9,488 nt of DNA from JANNAT01 sp031422555 (GCA_031422555.1 JANPLZ010000170.1:1-9488); one strand, 5' to 3'; shown: positions 1 through 7,624, counted from the first letter of the stretch. A program made the numbers and translations. The notes: a model not told the origin generated them from the sequence alone.

Positions 1-446
1 AGCGCCTGAAACTCTGCCTGCGCGCCGTTGCCGATCAGCGCCATCGTGGTCGCCCCCGCAGGGGCCAGCCATTTGGCGGCCATCGCCGACGTGGCCGCGG
101 TGCGCAGCGCGGTCAGGATGGTCATTTCCGACAGCAAAACCGGATAGCCCGTCGCCACATCGGCCAACAGGCCAAAGGCGGTCACGGTTTGCAAACCCTG
201 TTTCATATTCGCCGGATGGCCGTTGACGTATTTGAAGCCGTAGGTTTCACCGTCCGACGTGGGCATCAGTTCAATCACCCCCACATCGGAATGGCTGGCC
301 ACGCGCGGGGTTTTGTCAAACAGCGGCCAGCGCAGAAAATCGGCCTCAATCTCGGCGGCCAGATCGACCAGCACTTGTTCGATACCGATATGCAGCACCA
401 GTTTCATCATGTTCTCGACCGACACGAAGGGCACAAGGTTCAGCAT
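1..446 (-). CDS. ocd: Ornithine cyclodeaminase, N-terminal part (runs off the left edge)
   Basis: This gene encodes ornithine cyclodeaminase, a cytosolic NAD-dependent enzyme that turns L-ornithine into L-proline and ammonia. The first 148 codons are visible; the family is usually about 330-360 residues, so the C-terminal half lies outside the window. The protein begins MLNLVPFVSVENMMKL. Family hallmarks are the FKYVNGHPANMKQGLQT segment (about residues 79-95), the LSEMTILTALRTAATSAMAA substrate/cofactor region (about 110-130), and the start of the Rossmann NAD site, ALIGNGAQAEFQ, at the window edge. The ATG at 446-444 lies one base after the arginase stop (TGA at 450-448), and a GGAG (458-455) sits 8 nt upstream inside the arginase coding sequence. 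The pair is therefore almost certainly one operon and translationally coupled: arginase makes the ornithine that this enzyme uses. The mu-crystallin/alanine dehydrogenase relatives are alternatives by fold, but the arginase partner makes ornithine the best substrate. Confidence 0.93.
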   Translation of the reverse strand, partial: MLNLVPFVSVENMMKLVLHIGIEQVLVDLAAEIEADFLRWPLFDKTPRVASHSDVGVIELMPTSDGETYGFKYVNGHPANMKQGLQTVTAFGLLADVATGYPVLLSEMTILTALRTAATSAMAAKWLAPAGATTMALIGNGAQAEFQA

Positions 447-447
447 G

Positions 448-1371
448 TCAATAACTCCGGGTTGGGCGGTCGAACACTTTGCGGCCCATCAGGCTGCCCA
501 CCAGTTCCACCATTAAAATCGCCGTGCGGCCGCGTTCATCAAGGAAGGGGTTCAACTCGACAAGGTCAAGCGAGCTCACAAGGCCGGATTCGTGCAACAA
601 TTCCATCACCAGATGCGCCTCACGCACGGTGGTGCCACCGGGAACGGTTGTGCCAACGGCGGGGGCAATCGACGGATCAAGGAAATCGACGTCTAGACTG
701 ACATGCAGCATGCCGCCTTGATCGCGCACACGGGTCAGAAACTCTTGCAACGGGGCGGCGATGCCGCGCTCGTCCAGCACACGCATGTCATTGATCGCAA
801 TGTCATGGCGCAAAAGTGCCGCGTGTTCGGCCGGATCAACTGACCGTATCCCGAACAGGCAAATCCTGTCGGCGCGGATCGGTGCTGGGAAGGGCGGGAA
901 ATCGCCAAAGCCATCACGGCCCGCGATATAGGCGGCAGGCGTGCCGTGCAGATTGCCCGATGTGGTGGTCAGCGGCGTGTGAAAATCGGAATGCGCATCC
1001 AGCCATAACAAAAACAACGGCCGGTCCACGCGCGCGGCATGGGCCGCAGCCCCGGCCACAGACCCCAGCGCCAGCGAATGATCGCCGCCCAGAATGATCG
1101 GCATCGCCCCTTGGGACAGGGCATCATCGACGCGGTCCGCAAGCACTTCGGTCCAGCCCAGAACCTGAGGCAGCGAATGCACCACCGGGTTGGCAGGTGT
1201 CACATCGCGCAAGTCCGGCAAGGCCAGATCGCCCCAGTCTGTCAACCCATGCCCCATATCCCGGATCGCCGCTGCAATACCCGCCACCCGGTAGGCAGCA
1301 GGCCCCATCACACAGCCGGGCCTGCGCTGGCCATCATCAACCGGCGCCCCGATCAAGATCACATCTGGCAT
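448..1371 (-). CDS. rocF: Arginase
   Basis: Arginase hydrolyses L-arginine to L-ornithine and urea at a binuclear manganese site in the cytosol. The 307-residue product has the full set of family motifs: GGDHS (residues 95-99, metal ligand His98), DAHSDFHT (125-132, ligands Asp125, His127 and Asp129), SGNLHG (138-143), SLDVDFLDP (225-233, ligands Asp227 and Asp229), the APAVGTTVPGG loop (236-246), and Glu272 in VELNP. I placed the start at 1371, not at the upstream in-frame ATG at 1401, because AAGGAG (1383-1378) lies 6 nt before it and the protein then begins MPDVILIGAP at the first beta-strand of the fold. The length is normal for bacterial arginases, and the intact DAHSDFHT motif favours arginase over agmatinase. 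It is followed after one base by ornithine cyclodeaminase, making a two-step arginine-to-proline unit. I found no convincing sigma-70 promoter in the 1372-1500 upstream stretch. Confidence 0.95.
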   Translation of the reverse strand: MPDVILIGAPVDDGQRRPGCVMGPAAYRVAGIAAAIRDMGHGLTDWGDLALPDLRDVTPANPVVHSLPQVLGWTEVLADRVDDALSQGAMPIILGGDHSLALGSVAGAAAHAARVDRPLFLLWLDAHSDFHTPLTTTSGNLHGTPAAYIAGRDGFGDFPPFPAPIRADRICLFGIRSVDPAEHAALLRHDIAINDMRVLDERGIAAPLQEFLTRVRDQGGMLHVSLDVDFLDPSIAPAVGTTVPGGTTVREAHLVMELLHESGLVSSLDLVELNPFLDERGRTAILMVELVGSLMGRKVFDRPTRSY

Positions 1372-1496
1372 TGGCTTCTCCTTGCATATCGCGGTTTGCA
1401 TCGGACATTACACGCAATTGCACAAGGGCGGTGAAGTGTTGTGATCAAAAATCAGCCCGCTGGGATCCTATAAAATCGGTCTAAAATCCGCATTCA

Positions 1497-1513
1497 TTTT
1501 GGTAAAAATACTC
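1497..1513 (-). repeat. 17-nt repeat box, copy 1 (GAGTATTTTTACCAAAA)
   Basis: Read on the minus strand this is GAGTATTTTTACCAAAA. An identical 17-nt copy occurs at 5543-5559 in the same orientation. Both copies directly follow a C-run and a hairpin at the 3' side of a minus-strand gene. I recall closely similar boxes in intergenic regions of other Rhodobacteraceae, but that is memory and not a search. Together with the adjoining hairpins it forms a composite REP-like element covering about 1497-1573. Confidence 0.75.
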
Positions 1514-1573
1514 CACAGGGGGGGGGGCGCAATTGCGGCTGCAATTGCGACGGGGGGATGTGAAATCCCCCCC
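1504..1573 (-). terminator. Double-hairpin region after the PaaG-like gene, possible terminator
   Basis: Two perfect hairpins lie downstream of the PaaG-like gene. The first is an 8-bp stem, plus-strand GGGGGGAT (1552-1559), loop GTGAA, ATCCCCCC (1565-1572). The second is a 9-bp stem, CGCAATTGC (1528-1536), loop GGCT, GCAATTGCG (1541-1549). A run of ten G on the plus strand (1518-1527; C in the transcript) follows and could also pair with the transcript's G-run at 1573-1567, enclosing the second hairpin. The five-U stretch (1508-1504) comes about nine bases after the C-run, so this is not a canonical intrinsic terminator. It may act as a terminator, an mRNA-stabilising structure, or only a repeated element. 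Confidence 0.5.
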
Positions 1574-1594
1574 GGTTGTCGCCCGGCAGAAGCG

Positions 1595-2371
1595 CTATCG
1601 CCCCACAAACCGGGCCGCGCGTTTGCCCAAAAACGCGGCAACCCCTTCTTGGAAATCCGCAGTGGCCCCGCAGGCACCTTGCAGCCGCGCCTCCAGCGCC
1701 AGTTGGGTGGCCAGATCATTGCCCGGTGACGCGCGCAAGGCGGTTTTGATGCCGCGATACGCCGTGGTCGGGCCAGTGGCCAGTTGCTGCGCGCGCGCCC
1801 GGATATGGGCGGCGAAATCACCGTCTGGCACGCAATCGTAAATCATGCCCCAATCCACCGCTTGGCGGGCCGACACCTTGTCAGCAAACAACATCGCCCC
1901 AAGGCTGCGCGCCATGCCAATCTGGCGCGGCAACCAATAGGTGCCGCCCGCATCGGGCACGAGACCAATGCGGGTAAAGGCCTGAATAAAGCTGGCGGAG
2001 TCTGCCGCGATCACCACATCCGCCGCCAGCGCCAGATTGGCCCCGGCCCCCGCCGCCGCGCCATTGACCGCCGCAAGGGTTGGAATGGGGCATTCGGTGA
2101 TCGCCATCAACAAGGGCACGTATTCGTCGTTCAGGGTTTTCTCCAGATCCAGCGCGCCCAGTTGCGCGGCATCGGTCAGATCCTGCCCCGAACAAAACGC
2201 CCGCCCCGCGCCGGTGATCACCAAAACCCGCGCTTCTGCCACCGCGCGGTCAATCGCCACCAGCATTTCGCGGCGCAACTGGCGAGACAGGGCATTCATC
2301 ACGCCGGGGCGGTTCAGGGTGATGGTGGCAATAGCCTCATCCACCGCGTAAGTGATCGTCTGAAAGTCCAT
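1595..2371 (-). CDS. Enoyl-CoA hydratase/isomerase family protein, PaaG-like
   Basis: This is a crotonase-fold cytosolic acyl-CoA enzyme of 258 residues, the usual family length. Visible motifs are TLNRP (18-22), AGRAFCSGQDL (55-65, first half of the oxyanion hole), AVNGAAAGAGANLALAAD (101-118, second half), and GLVPDAGGTYWLPR (136-149). Both catalytic glutamates of true crotonases appear to be replaced (Asn112 and Phe132 by motif alignment), while Asp140 in PDAGGT is present. That is the pattern of PaaG (ring-1,2-epoxyphenylacetyl-CoA isomerase) and of enoyl-CoA delta isomerases. The C-terminal EGVAAFLGKRAARFVG also resembles PaaG. I chose the start at 2371 because a G-run (2381-2376) sits at a workable distance; ATGs at 2374 and 2386 are alternatives. 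It follows ccmH by 81 bp on the same strand and may be co-transcribed with it. No phenylacetate genes are in view, so the substrate is unknown. Confidence 0.9.
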   Translation of the reverse strand: MDFQTITYAVDEAIATITLNRPGVMNALSRQLRREMLVAIDRAVAEARVLVITGAGRAFCSGQDLTDAAQLGALDLEKTLNDEYVPLLMAITECPIPTLAAVNGAAAGAGANLALAADVVIAADSASFIQAFTRIGLVPDAGGTYWLPRQIGMARSLGAMLFADKVSARQAVDWGMIYDCVPDGDFAAHIRARAQQLATGPTTAYRGIKTALRASPGNDLATQLALEARLQGACGATADFQEGVAAFLGKRAARFVGR

Positions 2372-2414
2372 CATTGCCCCCCACATCGTTTACCCGCCGT
2401 CGGTTTGCGGCAAC

Positions 2415-2443
2415 CTAACAGGGCAGGGGCGCAAGAACAGCAA
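2415..2443 (-). promoter_or_regulatory. Weak candidate sigma-70 promoter for the PaaG-like gene
   Basis: In the gap between ccmH and the PaaG-like gene, TTGCTG (2443-2438) and TGTTAG (2420-2415) are separated by exactly 17 nt. The -10 is a poor match (3 of 6). It would allow independent transcription of the PaaG-like gene; read-through from ccmFH is equally plausible. Confidence 0.22.
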
Positions 2444-2452
2444 AACCCAGCG

Positions 2453-2899
2453 TCACGGGCGCAGCAAATCATCCAGTCTGGCGCGGTCGGCGTCGGTCAG
2501 ATTTTCGGCCTCGGGGGCACGGGTGCCGCGTCTTGTGGTGGCATAGGCCAAGGCACCGCCGCCCAGCAACATCGCCGGGCCCGCCAGCCACAACAACAGG
2601 CTGGACCCGGACGCCCGCGGCTTGAACAGCACATATTCGCCGTAACGCGCCACCACATAATCAACCACTTGGGCATCGCTGTCACCTGCCAGCAGCCGCT
2701 CGCGCACCGCAAGGCGCAGATCGCGGCTGATGGGCGCGTTGCTGTCGTCAATCGTCTCGCCGCTGCAAACCGGGCAGCGCAGATCAAGCGATATCGCCCG
2801 CGCCCGCGCTTCAAGCCCCGGATCAGTCAGCATCTCATCCGGGTTGACCGCCATCGCCGGCGATGCCAGCAGACAAAAGGCCAGGATCAGGGCGCGCAT
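2453..2899 (-). CDS. ccmH: Cytochrome c maturation protein CcmH (CycL type)
   Basis: CcmH is a membrane-anchored periplasmic thiol protein of the System I haem-lyase complex. It reduces or holds the CXXCH thiols of apocytochrome c so that CcmF can attach haem. The 148-residue product starts with a signal peptide (MRALILAFCLLASPAMA, about 1-17) and carries the diagnostic LRCPVCSGETIDDSNAPISRDLR block with Cys42 and Cys45. It has a C-terminal transmembrane helix (about 100-120) and a short cytoplasmic tail, which is the short alphaproteobacterial form without the TPR domain (that part is the separate CcmI/CycH). The start ATG at 2899-2897 is 4 nt after the ccmF stop, so the two genes are one operon and probably coupled. 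The second Cys is followed by Ser where many homologues have Gln, a minor change outside the redox pair. Confidence 0.96.
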   Translation of the reverse strand: MRALILAFCLLASPAMAVNPDEMLTDPGLEARARAISLDLRCPVCSGETIDDSNAPISRDLRLAVRERLLAGDSDAQVVDYVVARYGEYVLFKPRASGSSLLLWLAGPAMLLGGGALAYATTRRGTRAPEAENLTDADRARLDDLLRP

Positions 2900-2903
2900 G
2901 CCG

Positions 2904-4883
2904 CTATTCCGCCGGTTGCGCAGTTGCGGGTGCCGTGCTGCGCCGCGCCCCCGCGGCCACCCGGTAGCGACGGTCGGTCAGGCTAAGCATCCCGCCAAAC
3001 GCCATCAGCAACACGCCGCCCCACAGCCAGTTGGCAAAGGGCTTGATATAGCCGCGCACCGCATAGCCGCCGCCGTCCTGCGCATCGCCGATCACCAAAT
3101 ACAGATCGCGCCACAGCCCGTAATCTATCGCAGCCTCGGTCGTGGGCATGGCGGCCACCGGATAGAACCGCTTTTCAGGAAAAAGCGTCACCACATCCGC
3201 ACCGCCCCGCATCACCCGCATCTGCGCCATAGTCGAGGTGTAGTTCGGGCCTTGCACGTCGCGCACATCAACCAACGTGATCTGGTAGGACCCCAGCGAA
3301 TAGCTGTCGCCGATCCGCACCACCCGGATATCTTCGGTGACCCACGCCGTCATGGCGGCGATGGCAAAAATGGTGATCCCCATGCCCGAATGTGCCGTCA
3401 CCTTGCCCCAATCGGCACGGGGCAAATGCCGCAGGCGTGTCAGCCGCGCGCCCAAATCGCCGCGCCCCGTGCGCGCCATCAGATCGGTGACCGCCCCCGC
3501 CAGCACCCAAACCCCCAGCGCCAGCCCAATCGGCCCCAGCGCCGAACGCCCGGTTTGCAGCGCATAGGCCAGCAGGCCAAACGCCACCGCCAGCACAATC
3601 GCTGCGCGCAAGGGGCGCAAGGCGCGGGCAATATCGGCGCGTTTCCACGGCATCATAGCGCCAATCGGCAAGATGATCGCAAGGCCGACCATAAACGGCG
3701 TGAAGGCTGCGTTGAAAAACGGCACCCCAACCGACAGTTTGCGGTCCCAGACCAGTTCGGCGATCAACGGCCAGATGGTGCCGATGAACACCACAAAGGC
3801 CGACACCGCCAGCAACAGGTTGTTGGCCACCAAAGCGGATTCGCGGCTGACCATGGCAAAGGCGCCCTTGGCCTCCAAAGCCCCGGCGCGGGCCGCGAAC
3901 AACAAAAGCGCCCCTCCCATGAATACGCCCAAGATCATCAAGATAAACACACCGCGTTCGGGATCATTGGCAAAGGCATGCACCGAGGTGATCACGCCAG
4001 AGCGCACGATAAACGTGCCGATCAACGAAAAGCCAAAGGCAAGGATCGCCAGCAGAATCGTCCAGGCTTTCAGACTTTCGCGCTTTTCCACCACGATGGC
4101 CGAATGCAGCAGCGCGGTTGACAGCAGCCACGGCATAAAGCTGGCGTTTTCCACCGGATCCCAGAACCAAAAGCCGCCCCAGCCCAATTCATAATAGGCC
4201 CACCAAGACCCCAACGCGATGCCGATGGTCAGAAATATCCACGCAGCCAGCGTCCATGGCCGCACCCAGCGCCCCCATGCGGCATCAACGCGGCCTTCGA
4301 TCAGGGCGGCCACGGCGAAAGAAAAGCTCATCGAAAGGCCGACATAGCCAAGATACAGGAACGGCGGGTGAAAGGCCAAACCGGGGTCTTGCAACAGTGG
4401 ATTCAGATCGTCACCGTTCAAGGGCGGAAATTCCAGCCGCAAAAACGGGTTTGACGTCAGCAAGGTAAAGGCCAGAAACGCCACCCCGATCAGGCCCTGC
4501 ACAGCCAAAACCCGGGCTTTCAGCGTGGCCGGCAGATTGCCGCCAAACAGCGCCGCCATCGCTCCGAACCCCGCCAGCGCCAGCACCCACAGCAGCAAAG
4601 ATCCCTCGTGGTTGCCCCAGACGCCCGTGATTTTATAAAGCATCGGCTTTGCGGTGTGCGAATTCAGCACCACCAGCCGCAGGGAAAAGTCTGAATTGAC
4701 AAAGGCATAGGTCAGGGCGGCAAAGGATACCGCAACCAGCGCACATTGTGCCAGTGCCGCAGGCCCCGCCACCGCCATCAGCCGCGCATCGCGGGTATAG
4801 GCCCCCCACAGCGGCAAGGTGGATTGCACCACCGCGACGCAAAAGGCCAAAATCAGGGTGAAATGTCCCAGCTCTACAATCAT
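2904..4883 (-). CDS. ccmF: Haem lyase CcmF, cytochrome c maturation
   Basis: CcmF is the polytopic inner-membrane haem lyase of cytochrome c maturation System I. It takes haem from CcmE and joins it to apocytochrome c held by CcmH. The 659-residue protein is full length and strongly hydrophobic throughout. The tryptophan-rich WWD signature (WWAYYELGWGGFWFWDP, about 227-243) is intact, as are the four functionally important histidines: His172 (GLAFHPPF), His260 (ALLHSAIV), His302 (TSVHAF) and His498 (TAHSGMG). These match the known E. coli set. The C-terminal part holds the periplasmic domain and a last transmembrane helix (about 618-635). The start at 4883 has AGGAGG with a 5-nt spacer and the family-typical MIVELGHFTLIL N-terminus. 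It is followed at 4 nt by ccmH. The upstream neighbour is ilvN (84-bp gap), whereas many alphaproteobacteria have ccmE there; ccmE must lie elsewhere. Confidence 0.97.
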   Translation of the reverse strand: MIVELGHFTLILAFCVAVVQSTLPLWGAYTRDARLMAVAGPAALAQCALVAVSFAALTYAFVNSDFSLRLVVLNSHTAKPMLYKITGVWGNHEGSLLLWVLALAGFGAMAALFGGNLPATLKARVLAVQGLIGVAFLAFTLLTSNPFLRLEFPPLNGDDLNPLLQDPGLAFHPPFLYLGYVGLSMSFSFAVAALIEGRVDAAWGRWVRPWTLAAWIFLTIGIALGSWWAYYELGWGGFWFWDPVENASFMPWLLSTALLHSAIVVEKRESLKAWTILLAILAFGFSLIGTFIVRSGVITSVHAFANDPERGVFILMILGVFMGGALLLFAARAGALEAKGAFAMVSRESALVANNLLLAVSAFVVFIGTIWPLIAELVWDRKLSVGVPFFNAAFTPFMVGLAIILPIGAMMPWKRADIARALRPLRAAIVLAVAFGLLAYALQTGRSALGPIGLALGVWVLAGAVTDLMARTGRGDLGARLTRLRHLPRADWGKVTAHSGMGITIFAIAAMTAWVTEDIRVVRIGDSYSLGSYQITLVDVRDVQGPNYTSTMAQMRVMRGGADVVTLFPEKRFYPVAAMPTTEAAIDYGLWRDLYLVIGDAQDGGGYAVRGYIKPFANWLWGGVLLMAFGGMLSLTDRRYRVAAGARRSTAPATAQPAE

Positions 4884-4905
4884 CGTGGCCTCCTGCTTGC
4901 GCCCA

Positions 4906-4934
4906 GATATAGGCCGAAACGCGACCGACAGGAA
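4906..4934 (-). promoter_or_regulatory. Weak candidate promoter for ccmF-ccmH
   Basis: In the 84-bp gap between ilvN and ccmF, TATATC (4911-4906) could be a -10 box, with TTCCTG (4934-4929) at a 17-nt spacing. The -35 match is poor. A separate promoter would make sense because ilvN and ccmF are functionally unrelated, but no terminator is visible after ilvN, so read-through is possible. Confidence 0.25.
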
Positions 4935-4967
4935 TGCCCCGCGCGCCCGTGTCGCAAGGATACGTGC

Positions 4968-5528
4968 CTATGCGCCGCGCAGCAGGGCCGCCACGCCGGT
5001 GCGGGCAATTTCACGCAAGCCCAACGGGCGCATCAGATCGGCGAAAGCGTCGATTTTCTCGGGCGTGCCGGTCATCTCGAACACGAAGGATTCCAGCGTT
5101 GAATCCACCACATTGGCGCGGAAAATCTCGGCCAGCCGCAGCGCCTCGATCCGTGCATCGCCGCGACCCGCCACTTTGAACAGCGCCAGTTCGCGCTGCA
5201 CGGCGGGGCCTTCCACGGTCAGATCCTGCACGGCATGCACCGGCACCATGCGGCCCAGTTGCGCCTTGATCTGTTCAATCACTTGCGGCGTGCCGGTAGT
5301 GACCACGGTGATCCGCGAAAGGTGCCCAGAATGATCAACCTCGGCCACCGTCAGGCTGTCGATGTTATAGCCGCGCCCGGAAAACAGGCCGATCACCCGC
5401 GCGAGGACCCCGCTTTCGTTGTCAACAATCACCGCCAAAGTGTGCTGTTCGATCACATCGGCATTTGGGTCGCGCAGATCATAGGCGGAATGGCTGGTAG
5501 AGCCTTTTTTGATATTCAGCGGAGACAT
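4968..5528 (-). CDS. ilvN: Acetolactate synthase small (regulatory) subunit
   Basis: This is the regulatory subunit of acetohydroxyacid synthase; it binds the large subunit, raises its activity and confers feedback inhibition by valine. The 186-residue product has an N-terminal ACT domain (about 28-105) with HTLAVIVDNESGVLARVIGLFSGRGYNIDSLTV, whose Asn37 and the Gly-rich turn form the valine site in characterised homologues, and the ACT-like C-terminal domain (about 112-184, RELALFKV to GVAALLRG). I placed the start at 5528 (MSPLNIKKG), preceded by AAAGGGG at about 5 nt, not at the in-frame upstream ATG at 5609, because that extension would be translated from a repeat and hairpin and matches nothing in the family. 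The length is close to IlvH/IlvN proteins of 160-190 residues. It follows ilvB by 96 bp, a gap filled by a hairpin and a repeat box. The symbol ilvH is equally used. Confidence 0.95.
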   Translation of the reverse strand: MSPLNIKKGSTSHSAYDLRDPNADVIEQHTLAVIVDNESGVLARVIGLFSGRGYNIDSLTVAEVDHSGHLSRITVVTTGTPQVIEQIKAQLGRMVPVHAVQDLTVEGPAVQRELALFKVAGRGDARIEALRLAEIFRANVVDSTLESFVFEMTGTPEKIDAFADLMRPLGLREIARTGVAALLRGA

Positions 5529-5542
5529 GGGTGCCCCTTTCC

Positions 5543-5617
5543 TTTTGGTAAAAATACTCGGCAGGGGGTTCGATACCGGATTTGCGGTGCAAATCCGGCT
5601 TGAACGCAATGTCCCCC
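5543..5617 (-). repeat. Composite REP-like element between ilvB and ilvN (box copy 2)
   Basis: In transcript order this element has a G5 run (5617-5613), GTTC (5605-5602), a perfect 10-bp hairpin (CCGGATTTGC at 5598-5589, loop ACC, GCAAATCCGG at 5585-5576), GAAC (5571-5568), a C5 run (5568-5564), and the box GAGTATTTTTACCAAAA (5559-5543). The flanking GTTC/GAAC and G5/C5 can extend the hairpin with an internal loop. The order G-run, palindrome, C-run, TGnn, box matches the element at 1497-1573 although the palindrome sequences differ. It separates the ilvB stop from the ilvN start, and the purine-rich tract just after the box supplies the ilvN ribosome-binding site. It could modulate the ilvB:ilvN ratio. 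Confidence 0.75.
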
Positions 5618-5624
5618 GGGTTTG

Positions 5625-7379
<1,755 letters not shown>

Positions 7380-7417
7380 CGCGTTTTCCTATCCGTTTGG
7401 TCTGGCGTCTTTAGTCA

Positions 7418-7447
7418 ACAAAAAGCCCCCAAGGTTTGCTTGGGGGC
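7418..7447 (-). terminator. Intrinsic terminator in the ilvB leader (attenuator)
   Basis: On the minus strand GCCCCCAAG (7447-7439), loop CAAAC (7438-7434) and CTTGGGGGC (7433-7425) make a perfect 9-bp stem, followed at once by five T and then GTT. This is a textbook rho-independent terminator placed 38 bp before the ilvB start codon, with no gene ending upstream of it. Its only sensible role is attenuation, controlled by the leader peptide at 7473-7520. Confidence 0.9.
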
Positions 7448-7489
7448 GCATGGGAACCTGAATGGTCAACCGCTAACGGCCCATGCACC
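7445..7489 (-). promoter_or_regulatory. Antiterminator stem of the ilvB attenuator
   Basis: Transcript segment GGUGCAUGGG (7489-7480) can pair with CCCAUGCGCC (7454-7445) in ten consecutive pairs, one of them U-G (7487 with 7447), around a 25-nt loop. The last three bases of the 3' strand (7447-7445) are the first three of the terminator stem, so the two folds compete. The 5' strand lies in leader-peptide codons 11-14, just after the Ile/Val/Leu codons. A ribosome stalled on those codons would leave it free to pair, while a ribosome that reaches the stop codon would cover it. The pairing is seen in the sequence; the switch mechanism is inferred from known attenuators. Confidence 0.75.
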
Positions 7490-7520
7490 TTAATCTTACG
7501 ATAACTAGAATGACCCGCAT
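7473..7520 (-). CDS. ilv leader peptide (15 aa, Ile/Val/Leu-rich)
   Basis: This 15-codon reading frame encodes MRVILVIVRLRCMGR and ends in TAG. A perfect AGGAGG (7531-7526) lies 5 nt before its ATG. Seven of 15 residues are branched-chain amino acids (Val3, Ile4, Leu5, Val6, Ile7, Val8, Leu10), six of them consecutive, covering all three end products of the pathway. The leucine codons are CTA and TTA, which look rare for this GC-rich genome and would increase sensitivity to charged tRNA-Leu. The start is about 20 nt after the predicted transcription start, and the antiterminator and terminator follow directly. This is the classical arrangement of branched-chain amino acid leader peptides: it senses aminoacyl-tRNA supply through ribosome stalling and probably has no function as a protein. 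Confidence 0.9.
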   Translation of the reverse strand: MRVILVIVRLRCMGR

Positions 7521-7545
7521 TCCCGCCTCCTGTTGTCTGAAGCGG

Positions 7546-7574
7546 ACAGTAGGGTGTGGTTTCGGGGGCGTCAA
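7546..7574 (-). promoter_or_regulatory. Sigma-70 type promoter of ilvBN
   Basis: TTGACG (7574-7569) and TACTGT (7551-7546) are separated by exactly 17 nt. The -35 matches the consensus at five of six positions and the -10 at four of six. Transcription would begin near 7540-7539, about 20 nt before the leader-peptide start codon, which is the spacing expected for an attenuated operon. Confidence 0.8.
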
Positions 7575-7624
7575 CCGCAAAACGGCGCTTAATATGTCGC
7601 AGGGACGGGGTATTTTGAACTATA

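Noticed and set aside
1372..1401. Upstream ATG at 1401 as arginase start
   Set aside because: The ATG at 1371 has AAGGAG 6 nt upstream and gives the normal N-terminus; the extension MQTAICKEKP is translated from the ribosome-binding-site region.
1784..2986. 400-codon open frame on the plus strand opposite the PaaG-like gene and ccmH
   Set aside because: It is antisense to two genes with clear family motifs, its protein is rich in His, Arg, Gln and Pro without any domain, and it crosses their intergenic gap. It is a high-GC shadow frame.
2730..4121. 463-codon open frame on the plus strand opposite ccmF
   Set aside because: Antisense to the full-length CcmF coding sequence, low-complexity basic composition, no recognisable domain.
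5529..5609. 27-residue N-terminal extension of IlvN
   Set aside because: It would be translated from the hairpin/box repeat and has no counterpart in the family; the start at 5528 has its own purine-rich site.
7418..7447. ilvB leader hairpin as a plus-strand terminator or riboswitch
   Set aside because: The T-run lies only on the minus-strand side, no plus-strand gene ends there, and the leader peptide with competing stems explains the region as an attenuator without needing a ligand-binding RNA.
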